Source: Rotaria sordida
Lineage: Eukaryota; Rotifera; Eurotatoria; Philodinida; Philodinidae
Direction of reading: 5' to 3'
Assembly (NCBI GenBank): GCA_905250125.1
Contig: CAJNOL010000673.1
Coordinates: 1 to 64,000, forward strand
Length of the DNA stretch: 64,000 nt
The notes below the pieces were generated by a model. That model made no database searches and was not told the origin of the DNA. It saw nothing but the letters and a program-made list of their open reading frames with translations. Of the stretch, positions 24,583-37,185 are shown in pieces; the first letter of the stretch is position 1; the number at the start of each line of letters is the position of its first letter. Both the position numbers and the translations under genes were made by a program.

Positions 24583-25577
24583 ATGTCATTATATCGTCGT
24601 CGAATATTCATTTATTTTATTATACTTTTATTATTAATCATTGAACCTTTAATTTATCTATTTTATTTATCCGATTCTCATTGTAAAAATAATATTGAAA
24701 TATCAATACCTGATAATATAAGCGATAAAGCAAGTATAATTAATATAAATACACGAATTTTATGTTGGATTCCAACAACACTTAATCGACTCGATCGAGC
24801 AATTATTGTATATGAGTGAGTGAATTAACTTGATTATTTAGAAAAAAATGATAATTTTCCTATTTCGAATTCAGAACATGGGCTAAACGATGTGATCATT
24901 CAGTTTTTATGATTGCTGGCTCACGTCCAACACGTTCGTTTGATCATTCAAAATATCCTTTTCCTATTGCTTATATTGGCGATGAAACCATAGAAAAATA
25001 TAATCGACTGTCTGAAAAAACTTTACTTTCATTACTCTATATATATAAACAATATGGTCATGATTATGATTGGTTTTTTAAAGGTGATGATGATACATAT
25101 GTAATTATTGAAAATCTTCGTCATTTTCTTCGACGTCGTCCATCAAATACATCATTTTATTATGGTTATATAGCTAAAACTTCAGATCGATTATATCCAT
25201 CAGGTGGTGCTGGTTATGTTTTAAGTCAAGAAGCATTACTTCAATTTGGTAAACAAATTTTAACAAATACTGAGAAACGTAAATTATGTAATAAAGATGA
25301 AGCTGAAGATATAAATCTTGCTTATTGTCTTGCACGTATTGGTATATTTGTTATCAATGCACGTGATAATCAACAACTTGAAATTTTTCATCCAATGACA
25401 TTTGAACAACATTTTATGGGAAATTTTACAAAATGGATTAAAAAAAATGCACAATTTGATCAAAAAAAAGGTGAACAATGTTGTTCACCATTAACTATAT
25501 CATTTCATAGTTTATCACCAGTAGAAATGAAGATGATGCATTTTTTATTGTATCGAATCAAGAAAGCGCCTGTTTGA
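24583..25577 (+). CDS. C1GALT1: Core-1 beta-1,3-galactosyltransferase-like glycosyltransferase (GT31)
   Basis: Two exons (24583-24815 and 24875-25577, phase 2 junction) give 311 residues, a little shorter than human C1GALT1 (363). It is a type II membrane protein: short basic cytoplasmic tail (YRRR), signal anchor about 8-28, then the lumenal catalytic domain. Diagnostic features of the T-synthase branch are ETWAKRCD, the metal-binding DDD (149-151) in WFFKGDDDTYV, YPSGGAGYVLS, the DEAED acidic motif, IFHPMTFEQH and a late CCSP...SFHSLSP motif. Family members add galactose from UDP-Gal to GalNAc-O-Ser/Thr in the Golgi, forming core 1 O-glycans. Other acceptors are possible in invertebrate paralogues. 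Confidence 0.85.
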
Positions 25578-25910
25578 ATGAGATACATAGAATTTTTAAT
25601 AAAAATTTGATTGAATTTGTTTTTCTTTTTAAATTTGTCAGATAACTCATTAAATGTTGATCATATCTTTACACTTGATATCAATATGCTTACAGATTTA
25701 AAAGTATTTGATGGATCATTAAAGAAAAATGGATAATAATTGTTTATGACTAAGTTAATTTCGTAAAATTCCTTTGTCCAAGGAAGATTTTCCACGTAAG
25801 AAAACAGAAAAAAAATTTGACTTGGGTGTGGACGTGGGTGCAGATGTCCGAATAGATATGGGTATGAAAGTGAAAAGAACATCCACGCCTATACTTCGCG
25901 TCCTTTCTCG

Positions 25911-26275
25911 ATTGGCACAGCTATCGATACGAATATTTTGTCATGGCATGTGTTGAAAACCCCTGTATCACCCGTCTTCGGCCAGTTAGACTTCTATGCT
26001 GTCAATGCACTCGGTCGTATTCACTATCAATGGATAGATCTCATCGACGTTTATCTAGTACAAATGGTTTCTTAATTGGTAGAATCTTGAAACGAATATT
26101 TCGTGATGACATATGCTGAAATTCCCGGTTCTATTAGTTTTTGGTCAAATAGACGCTCACTTTGTCGATGAACAAGGTCGAGTTTGATACCAGTAGAGAG
26201 AGCTCATCGAATTCTATCTGGTACGCATGACTTCTCAATTGGAACAGTTCTTATAACGAATATATGATAGAAATT
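25911..26275 (+). repeat. Decayed tandem repeat, about 164-bp period, apparently once coding
   Basis: Units begin ATTGG at 25911, 26075 and 26238 (third truncated). The two full units are diverged at DNA level. In translation they align as FGQLD..AVNALGRI.YQ with FGQID..FVDEQGRV.YQ, then DLIDVYLVQM with ELIEFYLVRM, with stops and a frame change between. The period of about 55 codons and the conceptual pattern recall repeat units of lectin-like beta-propellers, but that is weak. This is a pseudogene fragment. Confidence 0.55.
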
Positions 26276-27122
26276 CTTCATCTACACTCAAGACAAAATT
26301 TGAAAAATAGGTTTTTTGAATTTTTAAGGAATTTGTCTCAATAAAAGTTTTTCGAAAGATTTACATCTGACAGTATATTTGGTGTACTTCCTGGAGCAAG
26401 TCTGTTAAGGAGTATTTTCACAAAAAACTCGAATACACTGCTAAGTTTACCGATGTATGAAAAATTTGTTGGAAAGGTTGCATATTTAGAGTACTCATAT
26501 TATTGCGAATGAGAGGTGAAAAACTCGAACAGATCGATTTTCGAATGATCTGCTCTCGCAGATAAGCGATTCAAAAATTGACTATTTTTGCGCGTACTTA
26601 TGCTACGATACCAATTGTTTTTAGAAGTTTTTGCAGCGTGATATGAAATAAAAGTCAGTTCATATTGACGTGCTTCTTTTGCAAAGATTTCTAGATATTT
26701 ATTAAATTTTTTTCAATGTTCATATAAAGAGTCATTTATTGTATATTCTTTTGCTAATATATAAACTTTAAGATCGGCCAACAAATTGAAGTCATTTGTT
26801 ATGCATAGTTCTGAGCAATACACGTGTTTAATCAGTCTTTGTTGCCTCTCGGTATAAAACACCCAATATAAAGACAACCAGTTTAAATGGAGGAAAGCAT
26901 AAGAAAAGAATTATGTCCTGCTTAGTTAAATTAGAGAAATAGGTATTTTCTTAAACAGTATTCGAAGAGTGTAATAGATTTTTCTTATTTTCTTCGAACG
27001 ACTTAGGATAAAAAAACTTCTATCCGAGTTTGGTTGTTATATTGACCTCTAGATACTTAAAACGTTTAACAAAATCAATTTTTACATCTTTATGTTTCAC
27101 ATTAGGGACTACTTTCTTTTTC

Positions 27123-27734
27123 ATCGCATACTTTCTATTCATGACAAAAAGATATGACTTTTTTTATCAGTTAAAGGACTGATAAAAAGCTGATAATCTG
27201 CTATCATTTCGATTATATACCTTGACCAAAACTAAAAAAACAAATGGCTTTCTGAAATCTTTCGTGAAAACGTACTTTTGTTAGGCTTACTCATTGTGAT
27301 TCGTACTATCAATCTGTATCAACCAACGTATTAAAGAAAATGCCATTTTAGAAAGTATTTATCAAGGTCCTTATGACGATTTGAATAAGATTACTAAAAT
27401 TACACGTGTTGTCTCTGCACTACATAATCTTAAGTTGAGTAAACATTCCATTCGTAATAATAAATTATACTAACATATTCAGTAGTTCCTAATCGATTGT
27501 TTCTAACTGACGTTTATCATTTTTATATCTTACTGTTTCAGGTAGATAGTACGAGTCACAATGAACAAGCCTAATAAAAGTACGTTTTCACGAAAGATTT
27601 CAGAAAGCCATTTGTTTCATTGACTTTGGTCAAGGTATATAATCGAAATGATAGCACATTATCAGCTCTTTATCAATACTATAACTGGTAAAAAAATCAT
27701 ATATTTTTGTCGTGAATAGAAACTATGCAAGGAA
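27123..27734. repeat. Long inverted repeat (fold-back) with possible transposase relic in the spacer
   Basis: Arms 27123-27312 and 27543-27734 are reverse complements at roughly 90% by eye, sharing TGCTATCATTTCGATTATAT and TTTCGTGAAAACGTACTTTT. The 230-bp spacer has an open stretch (about 27320-27445) reading INQRIKENAILES, GPYDDLNKIT and RVVSALHNL. This resembles the C-terminal tail of some DDE_4-type transposases. If so, the arms are long terminal inverted repeats of a collapsed DNA transposon. The coding assignment is speculative. Confidence 0.75.
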
Positions 27735-28392
27735 AAATAAAGTGGCGTATTCAGTCATACTAGCCAACCCCATATATTCATCCAAAAGAAAATGTAAATA
27801 ATTCGACAATACATTTTTCATATTCTATGTATTTCATAATGCAATGTGGAAATTAGATTCTCTCTAGAGGAAAGATTCGTCCTCGAAAAGAATTACTACA
27901 AAAGGACTATACTTTTCGTTTAAAAGGATAGATCAATTGACAGCTCCAGTAAATGGAGTGCAGTTTCGAAAATGGTAAGAACTTGGAAGTAGGAATCCAG
28001 TGACCGACTATGCTCGGTTCCAATCGGAACTGCAAAAATTCAGCTACCAGCTACTAAACTCCAGCTTCCTAATTTCTACCCTTTTATGGAATTTTCCGAC
28101 CGAAGATGGTATCTTTTCGAAGAGAACCTACCGAAATCATTGACCGGAAAGTTAGCAAGAACAAAGCAATATAGTCCCATCAAAACATTTTATTTTATTT
28201 TAAGACGTTCACATAACTCATTAAAAAATATTTTTTATACTCAATAGCAGGTAAGATGAAAACAACGATTATATAGATGATTAGTCCTACTTTCATTACA
28301 GTCGTATTGACCATAGATCACGCTTAGTATTTGCCAATTATGAGAAAAAAAATATTTATTTAACTTTTATTTTTAAATAGGTAAATAAACAT

Positions 28393-31300
28393 TTAAGAAG
28401 GTTTTGGTTTTCTTGTTCGTGTTCGTGGTGTAGGCGACTAGGAAAAAAACAACTAAACTTTCTAATTGATAAGAAAAGACATAAAAATCTCACCGATGGT
28501 TCCATATCGTTCATTTGTGTAAGCAATTCAGCTTTTTCTCTTCCCCATGCAGCTGAATTTTCTTGCAACTAAAATATCAAATATGCTTACTTAATAATCA
28601 ATGAAAAACAAATACGTAATGGTAATTCAATGACAAATAAAACTTTTTATAAATCTTACTCGAGCTTTAAGAGTAGCTAATTCTTGTTGATAAGCTATAT
28701 TTTGTTGAAGAAGATCATCTCGTTGACTATTTATCATTTCTGTATGATATCCAGGAGATACTCGTCTCTACTAAATATTCAATCTATGATCAATAAAAAT
28801 CTAAACAAAAATCGTACTTGAAATTTTTGAGCTTCTAAACCGAGTGCAGCATGTTCAGATAAAAAACTTCTATCAATATCACTAAATGCTCCTACAAAAA
28901 ATAATGATTTTTATTTTCCGACGAAAATCTATCTCAAAAAGAATTTCAACCTCCTAATCGTTTTTGTTTTATAAAATTATTAATCAATGATTCAAGTCTT
29001 TCAATAACCATTTCTTGACGTCGAACTGTTTCTTCAAGTCCATCAGCTTTCCTTATTCGTTGTTGTAATAATTTAATCTCTACTTCACGTGCTTGAGTTG
29101 AATGAACTAATGCATCATATTGAGCACGTAATTCACCTCTCTACAAAAGAAAAACTTTTTTTGATTATTCATTTCTATGATATATATGTATACACGAGCT
29201 AATTCTTTTTCATAGCCAATTATTCTTGCATAGTTTTCTTTTATTTCAAGTGATTGAGCAGATATTTTAGCATTTAAACGATCTAAAAAAAAACAAGATT
29301 TAATTTTACAATTTATTAATAAATACGAAGATTTTGTTTTATTTCTTACTAAATATATCTTGAATTTTAGCTTTATCAATTTTATCACCTTCAAAAATTT
29401 CATATAAAACTTTTTTTTTCTTTTCAAAATTTTCTAATTTTGTTCGTAAATCGATATTTGCTGCTCTTAATGTTTTATGCTGATCACGTAATTGTACAAC
29501 ATCTTGTATAATACGTCGAATAGCTTGTTTATAAAGTGCAACTTCACGTTCAAAATAATCAAACCAACCATTAATATCATCATCACGACGTGGAGGATAA
29601 TTTGTTGCTAACATAGCTCGATATTCTGTTGGAATATCATCCAAATCATATGGATTAATGCGTGGAATACGATAACGAGTAAACTATATTATCAATAGAG
29701 AAGAATAAATACATAAATGGAAAAACAAAAACAGACTATATGAACTAACATCTGTTGCTGGTACTTGTGGAGCACTTTGTACAAACTTTAAAAACAGAAA
29801 TTATAAATAATTATAAAAAAAAAAAAGAAAATTATCATACATCATATGGAGGTGGTTGATGCAACTGTGGTTGATACAACTGTGGTTGATATAAGTGTGG
29901 TGGAACAAATGTTGGTGGAGCTGCCTTAAAAAAAGAAAAAACAAAATCGAAATAAATTTATTTTGCCATATTTAAAATGCAGACAAGAGAGTAAGTTGGC
30001 GAACCATTTAACATATATGTTGGCATTGGTACTAGAACGAATTGTTTTTTATTCGGATGATAGTAAAACATAAGTTTTATATGATCCTATGACTCAACAG
30101 CAGCCAACAGAAAAATATGTCATAAACAAGAGAAAAGACTTTTAATAAAAAAAAAATATTTCATTTTCTTTTTACGTTAAGAAAAAGAGAACAGTCAATG
30201 CTTTAGTAACTTTAAGTGTTTGTTTATCTTGTATGTATAGGTGATCGTTTACAATTTTGAATTGCTATAAAATACATTTATACCGTTTGTTCCAAAAGTT
30301 TGAACGAAAAATAAATATGAATGTGTCAGGAACAATTCGAAAGAGTGATATGAGTTCTTTTTGAAGTTTTATTTAACATATAGGCCGAATCATTCGTTAG
30401 CGACATGACTTTGCACAATTAGAATATGTGAAGTTATAATCACAAAAGTTCTAATGATGACTAAAGTCGAGTTTCTTTACAACTGTAAAATTAAAACTAT
30501 AAGTTAAGTGTCATAGAAACAACTTAAATAGTTATCGGATTAGATCTACATTTGAAGATTTTCGTGATATTGTATTCTGAAAAGTTTCAAATAATCATCA
30601 AGAGATGAAGTTCATGATATTTTTAAACATATTTGTCAGTGCAGTATTCCATTTTTTTTTTCACCAGTTATTTCAATTTTGTTAATAACAATGCATGAAA
30701 TCATGACAATGTATCTCTTGTTAAAATTATTTAAAGTAAAACATATTCAATAAGTCTTCTAAGATAACTTTCTAGATCATATTGAAGTGTGCAAGATTTT
30801 ATGGCTAATGATAGCAGATAGCGATAATAAAGAGAATATTTCTTTACAAACGAAATGACTTACATCTATATCTAATGTTAAAATTAACATCTATGAAATG
30901 AAAATTGACATCAAGATCATAATAATTTCGGATGAAATTCTCTCCGATGGTTTTGAAAATCTATTATGATTATATAAGCTTATAGGAAATAAAACTTTAA
31001 TGAGAATCATATAAGATTATAACAACTTCCTGTCTTTTTTTTTCGTTCAGATTTTTCAAGCACATTGTAGTGTAATAACAATAGAATTTGATATATCACT
31101 TTGAAAATATAATAGAGTCATGCACCGAGTAATTTGCATTCAAGAAATGGTCGAACTGACTAAATGGCTCGGATTTGATACGAGAAAATAGCTTTTTACT
31201 TCTGAAACTTTTTGCAGTATATTACTAACTATCATGTCTATTTTGTAATATTAGGAAATATAAAATCTAGCCAATCATAACATTTCTTATAGAGATGTTT

Positions 31301-34300
31301 GAAATAAAATGAGTAAAAATCGATATTTTTTTCTTCATTGTCTTTACCGACCTTTAATAAAAGTCTATATTTCAGACTCAATCATTGCGGTGTATAGTCA
31401 AAATGATGAACAAAACTAATCATACATTTGAAACTATTAAACTATTGTCTATTAAAAGATAGATGAAATCGATGAAGTTTAATCAATGATTCTTTTCTTT
31501 TTCGTAGTTCTTATTTAAAATTCATAGTAAATGAGTACATGTTTTCTTTTCTATTAAATTGACATAGTACAAACAATAATTATTTATACATAAAATTTTT
31601 CTTACTTGCGTTGGTGAACGAGCAACAGGCAGTGGTACTGTTGGTGATTGTATTGCTGGTAAAAAACTTTTCTTTGGTACAGGGACTTGTATATAAACAG
31701 GTTCAGTACCATTTTGTTGAATACCTTGATTATAGTACGAAGGTAATACAGGCAAATTATTGCTTGATGGTGAAAGAAGATTTTTTGTTGGATGTCTTTC
31801 AGTAATAAGACGAAGTAAAATTTCAGCTGTTAAATATTTCGAACTTTCTGATGTTAAATCGCCTTCACTGTTGACCAAAAGACCTTTAATTGATTTGTTT
31901 TTTTGTTTAAATTTAAAATAAAATAAAAAATAATGAAAACAATGAAATAATACCTTCAGTTCTCATGCCTTCTCTTGCACTTGATGATGAGAGTGCATTT
32001 AATAATCGTGCATCTAATAGAATAGCTGTCCATCCAAGTAAACCTGATATACGCCAATTTGTGCTATTAGCAATATTTTGTAATGGATAAAATTCAAATA
32101 CAAGTGCACCATTATGATGTGTAAACATATTATCTTTTTCAATATCATGTGAAAAGAGAAAATCATGTTTCCATATTGGAAGTTTTGACTAAAAGAATTT
32201 TTATAAAATATTTTTTCCTTACTATAATAAATAGCACAACTAATGTTAAGCTATTTATTCGTAAGAGTAGTATTGTTTGATTTCATATTTATATTTTCGA
32301 TATATATTTTATCATTTAGTTTACTCTATCTATTCTGATCTTTGTATCGTACATTAGATAGTAGAGTGAATTAGAACACAACTTATACATGTTAGTTATG
32401 CTGTAGTTCTTATTGTTGAATTAATCAAGAACTTCTTTATTGTAGAAATCTTGTCATAAACTCTGTTCGATGATTATTATCCACTTTGAAAAAAATATTT
32501 AGAGTTTATTGATAAAGTATATGTGCATATTCGATCATTATCTCCTAAATTATTCTACGGCTCACTATTCTATATGAAAACTGATGAAGAAAGTCTTTCA
32601 ACTGATAAATCGCTTTTAAGTCGAAACTATGTTCATTATGTAGACTCAAATGATCTATGAAAATCCACAAAAGAATTCGTGCCTTTACCTTATAACTGCG
32701 GAGATACTGTACTTTTGCGGTATTTTTTAAATGATGAATGCTTTGGTCTAGAAAAAAAACTGATTTTCGAATTTCGATGTGAAATTTTCACATAGAGACA
32801 GACCTTTTGATTCACTTCTATCCTGATATACAAGCATCAAATCTGCCGATTTATATGAGCGATGTAAAAAATGCACTATCACCATAGTTGTATTCTAAAA
32901 TAGGAACAGTGACACGATCTGAAACATTCACAATAGACTAGTCTCATCAAGATCTGTCTCTATATAACGTTTCAGTTCGAAATTCGATAATCAGTTTTCC
33001 TAGTGTTCTTCAGAGAGACCAGGGTATTCATTTAAAAAATACTGTAAAAGTGCAGTGTCTTCACAACAATAAGCTATGGACACGAATTCTTTTCAGGATA
33101 TTCATAATGGACGCAGTCTCAACTCAAAAGCGATTTACAAGTTGGAGGATTTCTCTCATGAAACATTCATGATTGCTGTGAGATATCAAGTTAAATTCCA
33201 AGATTTCAAGTAAAATTAATTAATGGTAGCAAGACAACTACAATAAGAAATTTCGATTTCAATCGTATATTAGTATATAAAACAAATTTGCAATTTTCTC
33301 AACAAATCCTTGCTCTTCATCAAAAGTTTCTAATTGTAGAGTAGACTAAATGATAAAATATATATCGAAAGCATAAATATGAGATCAAACAATGATAGTC
33401 TGAAGAATAAATAGGCTAAAATAAGGTATGTGGTTAGACAGATATAATTAAATTTATTCCGATCATCATACCCTTTTAGATGCTAATGATAATTGAGGAT
33501 AACCATCAAATGAGAATTCCGGTAATACAAAATCTTGCTCGCCTGGGTCTTCTATTGCTGTAAATTTAATACCGTGATTTTCACTTCTTTGATCAGGTAA
33601 ATAATTTTGTCTGTTAATAAATATAAAATTGATTTTATCGAATGTTCTACTCGAATTACAAGACCCAATCATTATAACTATTTTTGAGATTTTAATAAGC
33701 TGCTGACTAAAGTCCTGGAAACTGTCAATCCAATAGTCGCATAACATGAAGGAGAACAGCAGAAAAAAGAAACAAAAGAAAAGATCAGCACCATTCAATA
33801 TCTCTACTTGGATCATTACATGTATTTTCATCATCTTCAAGGAACCTTATATCACATAATATCACTGTACACATAAGCTGTTGCCAAATTACAGGAATAA
33901 AAAATTTCGGAATATAAATTTTAAAAAAAAGCATGACTTCACAGGTCTCTAATAATGGCTCCAAAAATGGATTATAGAGAATTAATTTCAAATTTTTTCC
34001 GTAATATTAAGTCACATAAAGAATCCAAATAATAATTTACATAGGGAAGACTGTTTTGAACAAGAGTTTGAAGAAAATAAAATTTTTTTTTGATTACATG
34101 GCGTAGGTGAACAAATAATTCTCTCCAAAAGGACACATCTTTGAGCTCTCCAGGACATTTTTTTGACTTAACTCTTAAATTTAAAAAAAAAAGCTCGAAA
34201 GTCCTTGTTGTCCAGTTTTCCTTTTGGAGATGGGAAAAAAACTATCTTTGTGCACTTCTTGACATCGATGTAGTTCATTGAAAAGATGTCCTGAAGAACT

Positions 34301-35725
34301 CGGAGACATCTTATTTTCTAGAGAATTATTTGCTCTTCTACGCCATTTAATCAAAAAAATACTTTTATTTTCGAATTTTGGATGCTGAAAAACTAGCTTT
34401 CGGGTTTTCTAGAGATCCTGAGTTTTGTGAATAGGAGTGTGGGTATATTCTTGGTATACGATCATAGATTGCATATCAACAACATCTGCTACGGTCCGTG
34501 GTAGAGAGGAGAAGAATTTCTATTCAATATACTTGAACAATCTTTTTAGATAGTGTTTCACAAAAACGTTTTATTATAGGGCAACACATCCAGATCAATT
34601 GATACAGGCATTATTTTTCACTTGTATTTGAGATAAGAATGAGCGATAATCTCCATATTTTGAAGGTCAAATTAGGTATCTGTATTGGTTATAAACATTA
34701 TAGCCAAAATGAATGAAGAAAATTCAATAATTTTCGACTTTCTCTTATTTTTCCTTGTAGAAAGCAACATGATGATACATGTATTCAATGCTAGCAATCT
34801 ATTAAAATTTCAAGAATAGCTATCAAGACTGAATCTTGTAATCTGAATAGAATGTTGAATGAAACATCTTTTGAAAACAAAGTTCAACGTTTTATCATGT
34901 TCCTGAATAGAATTACCTATAAAACAAAAAAGTATCGCAAAATTTTTGTCGCATTCGATATTAGTTTTTTGATAAAAAAAAAAGAACTAAATACATACTT
35001 ATAAAATTTATAATCAGGTACAATTCGAGCTACACCATAGATTGATTGGTTATTTGTAATCGATACATCAAATCCATTTAATAATGTTTCTAAACCAAAA
35101 TAATAAATATTCTCTTTTGATAAAGAACTTAATTTATTCATTATTGAAACGTATAAACAAGTTGTTTGAGATGTTTGTTTTAATTTATGTTGTAAATTTA
35201 AATGATATTGATAGAATGGTACGAACCATCGCCATAATAAACTATAACCAACTAATTTTTTTCCAGTAGGTTCATCAATAATAAGAAGAATAATTTCTAT
35301 AAATAAACATATTTAATTTACATTATGATAAAATATATGACAATTATTTCTGTTTTTTTTGTCCTCAAGATCTTTCATTTATTAGATTAAACAAATATTC
35401 TTTTACCCTCCGACAGACTTTTCTCTTCTGATATATCTGCATAGATCATTTCATTCCATTGAGGTGAAACACCTTCAACATAATTTGTTGCATTAATTGT
35501 TTCTACATTATCTTGTCCTGTTATAGTTGTATGACTTTGTCTAGATATATAAATAAACAATTTTAAAAATAATCAAAATTCATATGATTACGCTGTAACA
35601 TAACATTGTGGTATACGACCATCTATAGTAGGTAAATTAGCTGCACCATGTACGAGTATATGAAGAAGTTCTCTACAACGTGGTGCAACATGTGGAAACA
35701 ATGCACTATATTTTGCTGTTGCCAT
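28393..35725 (-). CDS. CCDC33: CCDC33-like C2-domain and coiled-coil protein
   Basis: Fifteen exons in phase give 750 residues: 35725-35592, 35540-35407, 35296-34999, 33610-33472, 32188-31954, 31883-31606, 29924-29841, 29785-29750, 29683-29350, 29282-29194, 29140-28951, 28891-28818, 28767-28660, 28568-28494, 28437-28393. The N-terminal part looks like one or two C2-type beta-sandwiches (CRELLHILVHGAANLP, VSPQWNEMIYADI, LVFEFYPLQ). A Pro/Gln linker with tandem LYQPQ units follows. After motif DINGWFDYFEREVALYK the C-terminal 300 residues are coiled coil, ending in a basic PRTRTRKPKP tail. Domain order fits CCDC33, a testis and ciliated-cell protein; the exact role is poorly known. I preferred ATG 35725 over the upstream ORF start at 35794 because of its AACAATGG context. 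Introns 3, 4 and 6 are long (1.3-1.7 kb) and the first two carry fold-backs. Confidence 0.7.
32575..33175. repeat. Long inverted repeat in CCDC33 intron 4, made of two dispersed-repeat copies
   Basis: The left arm (about 32575-32806) and right arm (about 32955-33175) are reverse complements at roughly 75% by eye. Each arm is a copy of the dispersed family: core AAATCGCTTTTAAG at 32608 and its reverse complement at 33125, followed in the same order by GAATTCGTG, GTATTTTTTAAATGA and CGAATTTCGA. So this fold-back looks like two head-to-head copies of one repeat, which may show how such structures arise. Confidence 0.75.
34082..34360. repeat. Inverted repeat in CCDC33 intron 3
   Basis: Arms 34082-34160 and about 34280-34360 match as reverse complements, sharing TTTTTTTGATTA, ATGGCGTAG, CAAATAATTCTCT and CAGGACAT. 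The spacer is about 120 bp. It lies in a 1388-bp intron. Confidence 0.7.
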
Positions 35726-37185
35726 TGTTAGTAAATAGTTTTTTACGAACAAAGAGAGAAATATATTGATTTGATTTTGAAAATGTGTCGACACTTCACA
35801 TATAATTGATCAATAGTTACGAACAATCAACAATGTAAATAATAATTATGACATTTTCTTTCTTTTATTCTACGTCATGTCATTTTTGTCTTGGTTAGTA
35901 ATAGTCGAATTTGAATGGAAGAAAATTTCAACAATCAAATTGAATTATTCTCTGATGGTTTAACAATTAATTTTGAAGTCTTAATAATTTGTCTCATGCA
36001 ACTCAAAAGGACTTACCTGATATAACATGTCTCTATTCATTAAAATTAATCTTGATAATGCTGATTTATTGAATATTTTATTTCATGTTTGGTTTCGAAT
36101 CATTTATAAAATTCAAGAAATGTTTATTTATTATAATCAGATCAATTATTTAATTCATCGATGAAATATTTCTATTTAGTTATTTTGAAATGAATATAGA
36201 ATTCATATCTTTATTCAAATATGAACTTGTAACCAATAATTCTCTTATAGCAAATAGTTTTAATACTTATATTAATTCAATCGATAACTTTATTTATCAA
36301 AAATGAATGTATATATGAAAATAGTATTGATTTTATATTTCATTATCATTGATAAACCATAGATATATTGTTTCAATATAAAGATTAGCTTGTCAGTTTA
36401 TTATACAAACTCACTGTTTTTTGAAGAATTCTATAAGTCTTGCGAATACTCATGCATTCCTTGTTTCTTTTGCATATCATATCACACATGAATCTCTTTT
36501 ATTCGAGAACAAAAAAAGCAAATAAAGATTTTTTCTTTTTTATTATCTCTGCTATAAACCAACATAGTTTATTTGTATTTATTTCAATATATTCAAAAAA
36601 CAGAGAATAATGATATAATAATAAATATAAATAATAATAACTCACGTTATATCTCCTTCATCCATTCTTCTTCTTTCAAATTTCATCTTCTTTTTTGAAC
36701 ATTATTTTTCTTCATTTACTTCTCTCTATTCATCATACCGTTTTTTCCGTAAATTTTCTTTAGAAATATAAAATATTTTCTTTTCTTTTTTTTTTTCTTC
36801 TCAGGAACAATCTTCAAACAAATCTTCCTTTCTTCATAACAAAACTCTTCTTTCTTCTTTAAGTATGTTTACATAATTTCTTTTTTCTTGATACACATAG
36901 AATGAAGAAAAAAAAACAAAACAATCAATTTGAGAACCTTATCGTGCAGGAACAAAAAAGGAAAACACCATGAAATAGACAAGAGAAAAAAAAATGAAAA
37001 AACGTAGCGCAGAATACACATACACAAAGAAAAAAAAAGACGAAAAAGAAATCATGTTGGATGAGTATAGAGTTAGTTTAAACACTTTTTTTTTCTACTT
37101 TCATAGCAAAAAAAACAATGTTGACTAGACACTCACCCCGATGAGATTCGTCAGCAGGGAATGAATGCCATTTTTATTTTTCTAT
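35726..37185. other. Intergenic between two minus-strand genes
   Basis: Holds the promoter side of the CCDC33-like gene (right of 35725) and the 3' flank of tra2 (left of 37186). The latter has long T/C-rich and A-rich tracts between 36660 and 37060. No ORF or repeat of interest was seen. Confidence 0.5.

Larger units (their letters stand above)
25578..28392. other. Intergenic between convergent genes, holding decayed repeats
   Basis: Contains a decayed tandem repeat with coding character (25911-26275), a fold-back (27123-27734) and otherwise unremarkable AT-rich DNA. A G-rich patch with GGGTGTGGACGTGGGTG at 25826-25842 lies just before the tandem repeat. Confidence 0.5.

Noticed and set aside
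25826..25845. Interstitial telomere-like G-rich tract (GGGTGTGGACGTGGG), with similar patches near 21645 and 44058
   Set aside because: Resembles TGTGGG-type repeats but only two or three degenerate units in each place; simple-sequence drift is as likely.
35723..35794. Longer N-terminus for the CCDC33-like protein from ATG 35794
   Set aside because: The extra 23 residues are Phe/Asn/Leu-rich without conservation-like pattern, and ATG 35725 has the better context.
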